DNA from: Auanema rhodensis | Lineage: Eukaryota > Nematoda > Chromadorea > Rhabditida > Rhabditidae | Direction: 5' to 3' | Length of the DNA stretch: 64,000 nucleotides | Assembly: GCA_964057225.1 (NCBI GenBank) | Contig: OZ059897.1 | Span: 5,518,001-5,582,000, forward strand | Part shown: positions 24,559-37,800 of the stretch, piece by piece | How the letters are laid out: the number at the start of each line of letters is the position of its first letter | Position numbering within the stretch: position 1 is the stretch's first letter | Position numbers and translations under genes: made by a program | Notes under the pieces: generated by a model | What the model was told of the DNA's origin: nothing | The model's input: the letters and a program-made list of their open reading frames with translations, nothing else | The model's database searches: none

Positions 24559-26551
24559 GTTAATAGCAACTAAGTTAAGTATGCATATACATATAGTACT
24601 CTATCTCGAGACAGTAAGTATGAAACAGCAGGAGGAACAGATGTTACACACCGTATGTCCCATGGAGATATAATGTATAGAATTATCGATGGATGAGATT
24701 CTTTGATTGGCATCTCAATAGAATAATCGAAAATAATGTTTTTATGGAAAACTAATCAAGAATGTGATTATCTGTATGTGACGATCTACATATATACTCA
24801 AATGAATAATCTTTCGTTATTCAGATTTCTCATAAAGAATTGAGAATGTGATATTACTATCTTTGGATTTTTTGTTTATATTAAAAGTGGCTACTGCTCT
24901 AAAGGATATGGTTTTGACATTCGCAATGTCTCCTACAAATGGCTTGAGCATTGAAATTGCCGACATCATTGCCGACATTTTCTTTTTCTGTTAGCCGTCC
25001 GGAATTACTAGCGGATCAGACCGATCCGTTTTGGGCAGACATGCTACGAAGTAAGGCAGCTGGGCCATATTTCGAACGTATTTGTATGTGTATCAACAGG
25101 AAGCAATATTGCCTGCACGTACTGAAGAGCTTTGTCTTCTGTGGCTCTCATTCTTACATTCTCTTTACCCTCTATTTCTTCAGTCCCCCCCCTCTCTTTT
25201 TCTTTATTGCTTACTCTTAAATTCTGTTCTTCCCACTGCCTCATCTGTCTATGCTGGCTGCATTGTCATCGATGTTAGCCAGCTAGTAAATGGTGCTTTC
25301 TTCCGTTTCTAGGCTTAGTCGTCATCTGATTCATGAGGTCAATTGTTTTTCCGTCAACTGGTCAGCCCTTGAATCTAATAGTCGACCACATGGCTGCCTT
25401 AGTCAAGCTCCGCCCCTCAGGCAGCATATATGGTGGTCCTAATGCTAATCGAGATTGTTCGTCATACTATTTCGCTTTTTTCTCTCTGTCTCCATCTTTC
25501 TATTTCTCCATCTGCTCTCCTTTCTACAATTCTCTTTCTTCTATATCTAGCTATTGCTCGTTCTTATTCTACAGCATGCTTCCCACCCTCTCCTCTCTCT
25601 TGGAGTACGAGAAAGGAAAGCAGTAGTTAGAGAGAAATAGACAGATTGAGAGTGAGTCGACATATACAGAGTCAGGGAAGCAGGGAAAGAGCTGGACCTC
25701 CTCCATTCAGCCATATCCTCTTCCTTCTATCCCCCTAACGCTTGCTGCTGCTTGAAGCCATTTTTGGGTGCCCTCAAGGCACCTACTCTTATATTCTTAG
25801 ATTCATTGAATGTGATTTCATGACTTCTACGACCATGAACATTATGACAAGCCTCATATGACATTCATTATTTTGACAATTAGATTCAAGTCAACCATAC
25901 AATTCCAGCTGATACAATGCTATTCTTCTAGTAGCTCATATTCAGTCCCCACGCTCTCCCCTTCTGGACGCCAAAATCTAAAAGTTCACTCTCTATACAT
26001 TTATCTTTATGCACTTAACTTGGTCGTTCGATTACAGGTTCTGTAGAATCCAATGTACTTACCGGTTTCTCAGACCCTGTATTCGATCGGCTCAAGTTTA
26101 CAGTTATATATCAGAAATATTCAATGTAGCAGCAATGTTTTCAATCAGAGTAGATACACATAGCTCGATTATACATCATTGTCCAAATAGTTGTGACAGT
26201 TTCAAAAGACTTTAAACATAAAATGTGCTTTTCTTGCATAATAATAGCTTTTCTGTATTCAGATTCTGGTACAACCATCTACAGATCCTACAGCATTGTC
26301 ATGTATTCGTACTTTACTTGAAAATGCTGGAATCAGTGAAATCACAAGTGAACAGGCTAGTACAGCCAATGAGTAAGTTTAAGAACAATTTGATATAAAT
26401 TAGAAAAATATTTCTAATAAATATTTGCAGAATGATGGAAAATTCCAAAAATAAAGGATTCGAAGGATCTGTATCAAACATGAATAACATCATCTTTTCG
26501 CTATTTCCCCAGCGAAAACCAATTGATCATACTCATTCAATCATGCACTAA
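18946..26551 (+). CDS. Rossmann / 3-hydroxyacyl-CoA-dehydrogenase-like protein, 214 aa
   Basis: Exons: 18946-19003, 19105-19229, 19278-19380, 19424-19551, 26263-26372, 26431-26551; phases agree throughout and the sum is 645 nt. The protein begins PATLILGGDRLAFTLARLL, a beta-alpha unit like the start of a dinucleotide-binding fold, though GGDRLA departs from the usual GxGxxG. A ~100-residue charged middle leads to AVVVTDN and then IDVKAYQPLELTKMAQ. That segment faintly recalls the FNPVxxMKLVE strand that ends the N-terminal domain of 3-hydroxyacyl-CoA dehydrogenases. With 214 aa and no C-terminal helical domain, it would be a truncated or divergent relative, and catalysis is uncertain. Intron 4 is 6.7 kb, over 100 times the typical intron here. 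A separate gene ending near 19.55 kb is an alternative, but phase and sequence run-on favour one gene. Confidence 0.6.
20512..20804 (-). CDS. Candidate 3' end of a nested minus-strand gene
   Basis: Two exons fit: 20804-20583 (acceptor CCATTAG, donor GAA|GTAAGC) and 20530-20512 after a 52-bp intron (acceptor CTTTAG). The reading ends MKFTKKL and stop, with overlapping TAATAAA. The 74-codon exon is hydrophilic and balanced in composition (cores VVPDMKASDWDDVPNADK and RENEWLNDVDERSVDY), unlike the Phe/Leu/Ser-rich random frames nearby. Upstream exons were not resolved: the nearest candidate (about 21078-21057, ATG..ATTG|GTAAGT) does not fit in phase. No family was recognised. The gene would be nested antisense in the large intron of the plus-strand gene. 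Confidence 0.38.
24497..24556. repeat. (GA)n microsatellite
   Basis: About 60 bp of nearly pure GA on the plus strand. Confidence 0.95.
25384..25438. other. GC-rich imperfect hairpin
   Basis: GACCAC (25384-25389) pairs with GTGGTC (25433-25438), and GCTGCCT (25393-25399) pairs with AGGCAGC (25419-25425). An asymmetric internal loop separates the two stems and the terminal loop is 19 nt. It may be a structured RNA or regulatory element, or chance in a GC-elevated block. Confidence 0.3.
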
Positions 26552-29232
26552 CTGAATTTTAATCTAATTACTCAGTAACTCTTCACTCCAATCTTAACAA
26601 CTTGTATTTATAAAATCAAAGTTAAACTTTGAAATAGAATAGAATGAAGAATCAGACTCAGTTTGTTGTAATTATACTGTGCTATTCTGCTAATAAATTA
26701 TCTTCGTTCCGTATAGTTTTTACTATATTTGCCATCTAATATTTTTTTTAAATATTGCAAAAACTTCAAAGAAAAAGCAATGTTTTTGCAAAAATACAGG
26801 AATATCGTACAGCGACTTATGCTAGTTTGAAATCAAACAAATAAAATATGTTTAAAAGCTTCAAAGAAAGAAATGAAAAAATATTTTTATGAAAATATTT
26901 ACGTGAACCTTACGTGTCAGGTTTTCATTTTAAGGTGACATTGCTGCAGAAATGGTTGATTCCGCTGTGGAGATGAAGCAAGTTTAAGATTTTTATTCAA
27001 AAAAAAAGAAAGAAAGTGTGAAATTTGAAAAAAATTTATTATATACTATATTTCCTTTTATTCTGGATAACCTTCTCCCATTTTTCTTTCAGCTTTCCGA
27101 TTCCGTTTCTGAAAAATATTTTACTTTTAGATGCAAAAAATATAAATAAATAGACTTTTACTTATTTTCTTTCTTTTCGTATGTTTGAATTTTTAAAACT
27201 AAAAATAAAAAATAAAATATCTAACTCAATTCTATCTTTCTTACCGCAGTTGCAACTTTGAATTCAAACTTAAAGTTATAACTTTATTTAAAACTTAAAT
27301 TGATATTCCATTTATTAATAATCATCATCATTATGTTGTATACATATAAATAACATAAAATTATATTTTGATCACGATGTTCAGCTTCAAGTTATCAATG
27401 AGTTGTATGGAATTACATGCGTTTTTGCAAAAATTCATTTTTTTTAGTGATAAGAGCTTTAAGACAAATATAATATTTTTAAAACAAACAAAAGAAATAT
27501 GAACTTAGGATGATCCAATATATGTTTTGAAAGAGTTTTGTCCCATTTATAGATTTGTTATTTTCGTATTCAACTACTGTATTAATGCCTAAGTCTTCAG
27601 AATTTGTTTTCAATTCACTTTTTGTTCATCACTCAACCGGAAAAAACCGTTTTGAAGTACATGTTCAACAATAATTTATTTTATAAAATTAAAATCATTC
27701 TAATTATAATTCATTAATTTGAATAACTATTTATATAATACTATAATAATAGTTTTCTTTAAAAATTTTTTTTTGTCAAAATTCTTTTCCATTTCTCTAA
27801 GTTCCAAATAAATTCGCAAAATGTGTAATCATGTTTGCCAATTAACTGTAATCTTACCTAACCGGAAACAATTTTTTGTTTGTAATTACTGACTGATTTT
27901 TGAAAGCTTATCGACAAATATAGTTTTATAGTCCATCCTTTTTAAATAATTTATTATAGTTTATAAAGAAAATTAATGTTTTAACATGTATTCTTAATAT
28001 TTTTTGATCGATTTGGTTTATAGATTAGTCTACGAAAGCCTATAAATCTTTCATCTTTGCTTTTTTCTCTTTCTATCGTAACCAAAGCAAGTTTTTAACC
28101 ATTATGAACCGAAAAAATTAATGTTGATCCTTTTTTAAAGATGTGTTGTCCTTCGTTTACAAAATACTTAATTCGATTTCGTCCAAAGTACATAGATAAT
28201 TTAACCAAAAATTCTTTTTTTTCTTCACTTTATTCGGATCTTTATGGAAACATCATGACGATAATTGTTTTATGATACTTACAAGTTGTAACATGAAATG
28301 GAATTTCATTCATTTTTCCTCTTTATCAATCTTTCTAATTCAATGTTTCTATTAATCTTAAAAGATTTTAATATCTATTTAATAAAAACCTGATATATTC
28401 ATAATGTTTAAGCCTTATTTATGCTTTATATTTTTAAAATAAAAATCAATTTAATAATCTTGATATTTTTTCATTTGAATATCAAAATAATATTTTTGTC
28501 TAAATCTTTCAAGATATATAATGACGTATAGTTTATTATTAAAATTATTATAAATATATATATACTGTATTCATATGACATAAATAGTATTAAGCACTAT
28601 TTATCACTTATATTCCTATTACTATCATCAATTAACCCTCCGCCCCTCTCTTTCTATATATATATCTTCTCTTTTCTTTTCCTTTTTTTTTGTTTGTTAC
28701 TGATCATTCTAATTTTCTGTTCATTTCTTTCTTCATATTCCTGAAATTTTCGTTTTCTTTTTAAACTTTTAGTTTCATAAAATGTTTAATCAAAATGTAA
28801 CCTGGAACTTTCCTTAAACAAGTTTAAATATCGTTAACTACATGTCATCAATAAAACATTCTCACTTTCTTCTTTATCGTTTCAGCCATTTCCTCTTTCA
28901 TGATCAAGTTCATCATTGGATTATTCGTTTATTCTATATGTTTGTGAGTCTTGTATTTATATTTCAGAACGTCCTTAGTGCCATTAACGAAAACCCAAAA
29001 CTATGAATAGAGAAAGTAAAAAAAAAAGAAAAAGAATCAAAAAAGAATATGTGTCTATAGAGAAACAGAGAAAAAGAATGAGTCGAATAGTGGATGTAGG
29101 CAATCTGGAAGTAGACATAATAAAGTAAAAGCATAAGAATTATAAGCTGAATTCAATTCCGCTGTCGTTTGAGTTAACTTCTAGGTACCAGCTTTATTCA
29201 TGCTTGAATCTCTCTCTCTTTCTGTCTCTCTT

Positions 29233-29277
<45 letters not shown>

Positions 29278-29673
29278 AAATCTCTATTTTATTGTATACA
29301 TCAATATATTTATATATTTAGTTAAATATTATAATTTTACTTAAAATTATATCTGTCATTTCAAATATATGTATGTATATTTGCCATATGATTTGGTTCT
29401 TTTGTTGATCCATGGATTTCTCATTTGCAGACATTTTTCTCATCGGTAGTCAGCCATTTTTTCCGGTTACATGCCAGTCAACTCGAGAATTGAGGTCTAT
29501 CCAGTTTATTTTTCTGGATAATTTGCTTTCAATCTCTACCTTTGCATTGTATTCAACTTTTTGCCATTTCAATTCATTCTTTGAACTTATTTTTATCTGA
29601 ACAAGTGATTTAAAAAGAAAAAAGAAGTATATTCTAGCATACTTCATCATATACTCGTAGATCAGAAACTTAA
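26552..29673. other. 3.1 kb AT-rich intergenic region
   Basis: No gene seen. It contains an ACGTGA pair at 26901-26917 and a long CT tract at about 29212-29276. A short basic minus-strand frame after TTTTCAG at about 27112-27059 (core KRNRKAERKMGEGYPE, stop) looks like a terminal exon, but no partner exons were found. Confidence 0.5.
29212..29276. repeat. (CT)n microsatellite
   Basis: About 65 bp of CT with TTTC interruptions, ~400 bp upstream of the first amino acid transporter. Confidence 0.95.
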
Positions 29674-32648
29674 ATGTTCCGTCAATCATGGTTCACATCT
29701 CTTTTTCGTAAGAAAACATTTCAAAATGGTGAGTACAATCTTTATCTTTTATTTCTATTCATCTATACCATGTTTTAGATGTTTTGTCTACCAATTTGAA
29801 GCGATGCCTATCCACTCTAGATGTAACATGTCTAGCTTTAGGTCAGATGATCGGCGCTGGAATTTACGTACTTACAGGTTTTATTCTCACACTTGTACTT
29901 TTCTAACATCTATAATTAGGAAATGTCGTTCGTGAAAAAGCTGGACCATCTGTTGTATTTTCCTTCTTATTCGCTGGTATTGCAGCTCTTCTATCAGCTT
30001 TCAGTTATGCTGAGTTTGGAGCCCGGTAAGTGCTAAGACAAAACAGTTCTCTCTGATTACAGTTGTTCTCATTATAAGAAGAAAATGATTTTATAGGTTT
30101 CCTCGAGCTGGAAGTGCTTATACGTATACATACGTAGGAATTGGAGAAGTCTGGGCTTTTGCCATCGGTTGGACAGTTATTTTGGAATACATGATTGGCT
30201 CTGCAGGTATAAATTATATTTTATATACTTTTGCATACATATAAAAATATTTTTATTATATTTAAAAAACTTAAATTGTTTTTTTTTCAGCCGTAGCACG
30301 ATCATGGTCGGGATATTTTGATTCGTTGATTGACAATCGAATTCAAAATTGGACTATTGAAAACCTTGGTCGATTAAGCGGAGTAAGTTCTTAAGTTTAT
30401 AAAATTGAATAATAGAAATATGATTTTGAACTAACTTTTATTTCTTTTTTTATAGGACAATGGTTTCTTCAGCAACCATTTTGATCTTTTAGCTTTTGTA
30501 CTTATCTGTTTATGTGCTATAGTTATTGCAAATGGTGCAAAATCGTCAGCTACCTTCAATACTATTTTCGTTTTTATAAATTTGGCGGTAATTGACTGAA
30601 TAACGAATATGAAAAAAGTAAAAGACAACTTTTCTATAGATTTTGGGCTTTGTGATTGTGTCTGGATTCTTATATGCTGACTTTAGCAATTGGTTTGGAA
30701 CAACTTCAACGGGAGTTTCAAAGTAAGTTATGGTTACATTCAGTGAATCAAATTGCTGCTCTACCTGAAGTTCAACATTCAATGTTTCAAGCCTATTGTT
30801 TTCCTTACTTATAGATTCTTTCCGTATGGACTAGGTGGCACATTAGCTGGAGCTGCAACGTGCTTCTTTTCTTTCATCGGATTTGAAATCTTAGCTACAG
30901 CAGGAGAAGAAGCTAAAAGTACAAAAATTTACAAACAAACATCTGAAACAACAATATGTTCTTACAGACCCTCGTACAGCTATTCCAATTTCAACGTTTT
31001 TATCTTTGGGATCTGTTACCTTAATATATATTCTGATGGGATCAGCATTAACATTGATGGTTCCATATGATCAGGTATGATTCAATATCATTAAATTAAC
31101 TTGATTTCAAAAAATAATCATAAAATAGTTTTCAATTCAATAAGAAAAGTATAATATAAACTGAATCGCTTAGCGTTTTTTTACGTATTTTTCACGTAAA
31201 CTATTGACGTCACTCACGTGTAATACTCATTTCCTTCAAAAAATATCTGTTGCACGGTTGCTTTTTCTTGAAATTCTAATAATAAAAATAGTAAATTATT
31301 GAATTTTTCCAGATTAGCTCAACTGCTGGATTCGCGGATGCTTTTCAAAGTCGTGGAGCTACCGTCGCACGTTATGTTGTAACCATTGGCGCATTAGCTG
31401 GAATGACTAATAACTTGGTATGTTTTAAGTTAAAATAATTGTATTTATTTATTATGATATTGTTTAGTTAACAAGTATTTTTGCTTTACCAAGAGCTGTC
31501 TATGCAATGGCTTCAGACGGTTTGATTTTCAGCTTCTTTGCTACTGTCAATAAACGTCTTCAGGTATGATATTTCTACATAATCATAGAACAAAATATTA
31601 TTTTATACTATCAGATTCCATTGAATGCCGTCATTGTATTTACTCTTATTAATGCTTTATTTGCTGCTGTATTTGATCTTGATACTCTTATCGAATTCCT
31701 TTCTATAGGTAAAATTTATAATCTTTTAAGTATTAAAATAATAATTATATTTGAAGGAACATTAATGGCTTATTCATTTGTTTCTGTATGTGTTATTCTA
31801 TTAAGATATGAAATACATGAACAGGGAGAAGGTATTTAGAATAATATTAATAGATTAAAGAATATATTCATTTGTATAGAAAATCGTTTAAAGAATTGGG
31901 TACCAGCTCATAAAACAATAGAATCTTTTACACGAGGATGTTCTGTTATCTATAGTTTAGTCATTTTAATAATTGGCTTCTTCTGGATTGCATTAACTAT
32001 TCGAATAGGTATGTAATATATTAATTTATAATTAACTATGTGTGATGTACATGATGAATGTTATAATATTTCATCTATTTATATAATTATTTAATTTCAT
32101 TTAAGCTGGGATCGACACTAATGTAGGAATAGTAAATCTAGTCAGTGGTACATTCATAAGCTTGATTGGTTTCATAGGCTTACTGTCACATGAGCAAAAT
32201 AATGACAACTTAGCGTTCAAGGTACAGCAGGATATAGAGAATATTTACAAATACAATACATATAGTTGAAATTACATGAGATAAAGATTAATTTTTGATC
32301 AGAATTTCGAAAAAAACAACTTTTTTTTTTAAATTATAAACAAATTTATTTATAATAAATTATATATTTAGGTGCCTCTTGTGCCATTGATACCAAGCAT
32401 ATCACTTCTAGTTAACATCTTCATGATATCTTACTTAGATCCTTTAACCTGGGTTCGATTAGTTGCATGGATGGTTATAGGTAATTAAATAACTTATTTC
32501 ATATAATAAATAATCTAAAAACACATAATATATTTTCTTTTTTTAAGGATTTGTTATTTACTTTGGATATGGATATTTTCATAGTGAAGAAAGAAAAAAA
32601 GCTAAAAATTCAACAAGTCAAGTATATCCTGAATCAATCAAATTGTAA
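29674..32648 (+). CDS. Cationic amino acid transporter (SLC7/CAT family), copy 1, 570 aa
   Basis: Seventeen exons: 29674-29728, 29779-29877, 29920-30025, 30097-30206, 30291-30382, 30456-30587, 30640-30722, 30815-30918, 30968-31074, 31313-31417, 31468-31563, 31615-31708, 31757-31831, 31880-32008, 32106-32221, 32372-32480, 32548-32648. A cytosolic basic start (LFRKKTFQN) is followed by ~14 hydrophobic helices. TM1 carries the substrate-binding GAG loop ([13 protein letters not shown], residues 40-52). [44 protein letters not shown] and the final [11 protein letters not shown] helix pair are hallmarks of CAT-type APC transporters. The expected role is plasma-membrane uptake of arginine, lysine or ornithine; substrate is inferred from family only. 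A tandem paralogue starts 2.2 kb downstream. Intron 9 (239 bp) holds an ACGTGA/TCACGT cluster. Start chosen because it gives the same N-terminal motif as the paralogue. Confidence 0.9.
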
Positions 32649-34874
32649 AATCAACATAAAACAATATATAATATTATAATTATTATTATATGAATTGAAA
32701 TATTGTATTGTATTCATGAAAATTGGTTGCTCTTTACTGAGTTCTTTGAGTTTTATTGAAATTTTGTATTCGCATTAGTCAACCTAGTCGGCTTGAACGG
32801 GTTGTTCTACTTAACCTTTCCATATTTCTCTTTTCTTTTTCTCTTTGTCCCTTTCTCTTTCTCTTATTTTCTCTCTCTTTCTCTATCTCTTTTTGATTAT
32901 CTCACATTTTCTTTGAATATATTTCGTTATTCCCTTTCAATACCTCCTCACACCTTTTCTCTCTACTATTCTTTTCTACTCGCTCTCTCTCTCTCTCTCA
33001 TCTTTCTACCTATATCTGGCCGCATTTTTAAAAACTTTTTTTTCAATTTTTGAATGTAATTTGCAAAATATAAATAAAATTGTTTTATTTTTATGATATA
33101 TATAGATATGTATATGTATTTATGTATAAATGTTTCTATATTCGTTTTTGGTTTCTTTTCCAAAAAAAAAATGAAATAGTTATTGAAAAAATGAGTAAAT
33201 TCATACAATTTACGCCTCATAGATCAAAGACATTGAAATGCAAAAATAATTTGAAGATTAAACTCAGTTATTATGGGTTACAAAAGGTGTCAGCATTCAT
33301 CACACAGATCATACAACAGACCAACAGACTAAAACGGATATCCAGTTATACCATTAAGTCAATCGGTTGCTAATTCAGTTAGCGTGTGCGGTACTCACAC
33401 ACAATGTCCTCGTACATCATCATTTTTTGAACTTTTTAGTTCGTTATCATTGGCTTCTCTGAAGTACACACAGAGAAACATTTATTCAATTTTATTTTCA
33501 ATCTTTTATCATCACTATCATCATATTTCTATCCAAAAATCTATATGAATATTCTAAATATATATATATATATTCTCAAATAGTATTATGGTAGTAAGTA
33601 TAGGTTAAAATTGATGTTAGATGTCAACTAATGTCTAGTATATTATATATATATATATGCATATATAACTATATAACTATATATGAAAATAACATGAAAA
33701 TAAAAATAAATTGTGGTAAAAGTACTACAGTAATCTCAACATCTTCATTGAAATATTTTGAAAATCATCTTAACCTAACAAGTGGATCATAAGTGATTTA
33801 TCACCATATTACTTTTATTCAATATATATGTTGTTAGCCTTTTAGCCTCCTTTGTTTTTGCTATCTTTTATAACTTGATCCTTTAGTTTAAGCCTAAGCT
33901 TCAATAAAAAAACTTGGAATGTACTTACATATTGGTATAAAGAGTGAAAAAGAGATGAAACATGACTTCAGTTGTATCAACTTGATGATAATTCTTCTTC
34001 ATATTTATTCATAGTTTTCCACCAGATTATAGTTTTCTGTCGATTATATTTCTCTTTGTAATCATGTGATATTCACAAGAATTTGAATAATTATTCATTT
34101 AGTTATATACAAGCATTTAAGTTACATCGAAAGATAACATTTTTATATTTACTGAAACTATTTTTGTATTTTTTTGAATATTTTCTTCTTTTTTTTGATC
34201 TTTGTATCAAATATTATAATATTTTCATTATAAATCATCATCATCTACATCATTATCATCTCTTTCTTTATGTGAATTGATACATCTTGATCTCTGAATA
34301 CACATACATACTATATAACATTATCAAATCCAGTAGTTAGTTATCCTATAGTTACCAGGACATATAACTATAAATATAAAATTTTATAAATTTATATTGT
34401 ATGTGATAAAATATAAAATATCCATATATACATATTCATATTTCATTTTAAAACAAAAACTTATAAAAATCATGTATAAATAATATTATAAGTCAATTAA
34501 AAGTTTCAACAAAGGACGTCGTCAATTTGAAATTTTTTCCAAATCTGTACCTATCTATCCGGTTTTTTTTCTTTATTTCATATTATATACATATATGTAT
34601 ATGTATAGATATGAAAAGATAAAGAAGAATTTAGATATCAATTGATTTTGATAATAAAATCTTGTAATGAAAAGCACGTGAATTTAGATATATCTTCATG
34701 CTTTACATAGAACTGGATCATTTAGTCCAAAATGTTCTATCATATTGACCAGATGGCATGCCAGCTTATCATCTAAGTTATTCAGAATTTCTCATTTAAA
34801 TATTTTATATTCTATAATTTTTCTTATATTTTATGCTTGATTAGATTGATAATAACCTTTTTTTTCTTTTAAGT
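32649..34874. other. Intergenic region between tandem transporters
   Basis: AT-rich with a CT-rich stretch (about 32820-33000) and TA tracts. No coding exon was seen; frames at 32793-33053 and 33080-33373 are low-complexity or splice-less. It presumably carries the promoter of the second transporter, including a CACGTGAA at 34676-34683. Confidence 0.5.
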
Positions 34875-37800
34875 ATGCATCATACAACGTTCTTGGTTAA
34901 CCTATTTCGGAAAAAAACTTTTGAAAAAGGAGGTAATATCACTTCTAGTTATCTATATATTATTAAAATATATTCTTTTAATTTAGGCCAACTTGAATCT
35001 GAACTCAAACGATGCCTATCCGTTTTCGATATTATGTTTATTGCTGTAGGGCATATGATTGGAGCTGGAATTTTTGTGTTAACAGGTAACAATAATTAAT
35101 ACAAAAACTTATAATTCTTAATTATTCATTATATAAAGGATCTGTAACACATAATCAAGCTGGCCCTTCCATCATATTTTCATTCCTTCTTGCTGGATTT
35201 GCAGCCCTTCTATCCGCATTTAGTTATGCTGAGTTCGGAGCTAGGTGAGTATTTTTATTTTTATTTCCAATATTTCATATTAATTTTATTTCCGATCAAA
35301 ATCAATATTTATATAATAAAATAAAGAAAAAAGAGAGAATAATAGAAAGAAAAACGTTTACAAACCTTTCCAAAAATTTGACAATAAAGTTGAGTAATCC
35401 AGAGTGTTTTTGAACATTCTTTTGGCCTTGAAACATTTCATTTCCGGAAATTCCTGTTATGACACAGATTATCAATTGTTTTTGTGTTGTTCTGTCAATA
35501 TTTTGATTGTCATGGCTTTAGAAAAAAATGTTTGATTTCATCTAAATATGAGCTTTTTTATTTAAAAAATATGGAACAAACATATCAATAGGTATCCACG
35601 AGCCGGCAGTGCTTATACTTATGCATATGTTGGCTTGGGCGAACTCTGGGCATTCATTATTGGTTGGACAGTATTATTAGAATACATGATAGGAAATGCT
35701 GGTAATGCTTAAACTTTATGACAGATTATATTCAATTGTTATAGCTGTGGCTCGTTCCTGGTCAGCTTACTTTGATTCATTGTTGGATTATCGCATAAAA
35801 AATTTGACTTTAACCCATATTGGCCACTTAAGTGATGTAAACTCAAATTTTACTCCAAGTTCAAAAGTTTAAGCTGGAATTCTTTTAAGGGCACAGGATT
35901 CTTCAGTGATTATCCTGATTTATTGGCATTTTTATTACTTGTTGTTGTTGCCATAGCCGTTGCTATTGGTTCGAAAGCATCAGCAAGTATGAATTCAGTA
36001 TTTGTATTGCTCAACTGTGCTGTAAGATTAAAGAATATCATTCAGAATATATATGAAAGTTCTTTCAGGTTTTATGTTTTGTCATTGTATATGGCTTAAC
36101 ATATGCTGATTTTAATAATTGGATTGGATATACTGAAACGGGTGTAAACAAGTATGGTACATCAGCAATAGCATAAGTAATACTACATGTTGTAGATTCT
36201 TCCCATTTGGTGTTGGAGGAACATTAAACGGAGCTGCTACTTGTTTTTTTGCATTTATTGGGTTTGAAGCTCTTGGATCAGCTGGAGAAGAAGCTAAAAG
36301 TATTCAATGTTCTTTAACTATAGCTTAACAAGAAAATTAAATTTAGAGCCACATCGTACTATACCATTGGCTATTTTTGGTTCATTAGCTTTGGTCACAG
36401 TTTTGTATGTTTTGATGGCTACAACATTGACTTTAATGGTTCCATATGAGGAGGTACAAACTTTATTATTGTATTTAACTATGCAATTGGATTCAATCAA
36501 TGACTTTTAGGTTCACGAATCAGCTGCCTTTGCTGAAGCTTTTCGTGCCCGTGGGGCAACAGTGGCTCAATATGTTATAACTATTGGTGCTTTATGTGGA
36601 ATGTTAAATAATATTGTAAATTTTTTTTATTATTATCTTGTATAAAAATCTTTTTTTTTCTAGGTTACCGGAACATTTGCATTACCTCGTAGTGTATATG
36701 CTATGGCTGCTGATGGACTTATCTTCAATTTTTTTGCAAAAATCAATAAAACAACAAGAGTATAATACTTTATTTACAAATTAAAACTAGAAAAATATTA
36801 ATTAAGGTACCACTAAATGCTATAATAGCAGCAACAGTTCTTAATGGTTGTGTAGCTACAGTATTTGACCTTAAAGCTCTAGTTGATTTTCTATCAATTG
36901 GTAAACTACCGTAATCCAATATTAATTTTTCTTATAAAATATATTTTTAGGAACATTATTTGCTTATTCTATTGTATCTGCTTGTGTACTAATCTTACGT
37001 TATCAACCAGCACCAATAGATGATGATTTGGATAAAATGGATGATGGTCAGTTTTACCTAACTTTCGTTGTAAATGTTTCTCAAAACTTGTTCTAAACAT
37101 CTTTACATCTATCACCCTGCTAATACGTTCATCTGATTCAAAATATTATTGTGTGTGTTAAGGAGGAACACTTGCCACATGGATTCCGTTCCGGGAGTTT
37201 TGGGAAAATCAGCCTAAAGGCCAATCAATCACGGTTGCTGTTGTTGTTATGATAGTGGGAGATTTTTGGTTAGCACTCAGCTGTGGGGCAGGTTTGATTA
37301 AGAAGTTCGAAGAACAGAGTTAACTTCATTCACATGAATTCAGAAGCATATAACTCAGTTGGTGGAATAATCATGATGGCATTTAGTGTGTTACTCATTG
37401 CATTATCATTTTTTTTCATACTTGGTCATAAACAGAATTCTCTTGAACTTTCATTTAAGGTATTTTTCTTCTATTTCTTATAATTATTTTGGAATATTTT
37501 GTATATTATAGGTTCCTTTAATACCTTATATACCTGCACTTGGATTACTAATCAATGTTTTTATGATGGCATTTCTTAATGGTCTCACATGGCTTCGTAT
37601 GGTTGGATGGATGTTGATTGGTAAAAAAAATTTTAATTTATATTAATCCTAATATAAGGAAAATACAAGTCTTATTACCCCTTGAAAAGACAAAGGGCTC
37701 CAAAAATTGATACAAGGGTCTTACAAAGACCACGTTACAAATTGCAAAATGCTTGCTGATCACAACAGTCTGACGTGTACAGTCACATTAGTTCGCCGTA

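Larger units (their letters stand above)
20805..26262. other. GC-elevated block inside the 6.7 kb intron
   Basis: Base composition is clearly less AT-rich than flanking DNA. The plus strand alternates between purine-rich (about 22.7-23.95 kb) and pyrimidine-rich (about 24.0-24.2 and 25.1-26.05 kb) stretches. Many frames are open for 40-90 codons, but none forms a complete gene model. Small exon-like units with good splice sites include 25002-25057 plus (TTCTGTTAG acceptor, CGAA|GTAAGG donor). Confidence 0.5.

Noticed and set aside
24282-24673. Frames over the GA tract at 24.5 kb
   Set aside because: Low-complexity repeat shadows.
26027-26040. GTTCGATTAC resembling a tRNA T-loop
   Set aside because: No acceptor stem, D-arm or anticodon arm could be paired around it.
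27059-27112. Terminal-exon-like minus-strand frame ending GEGYPE stop
   Set aside because: Good acceptor but no upstream exon in phase was found.
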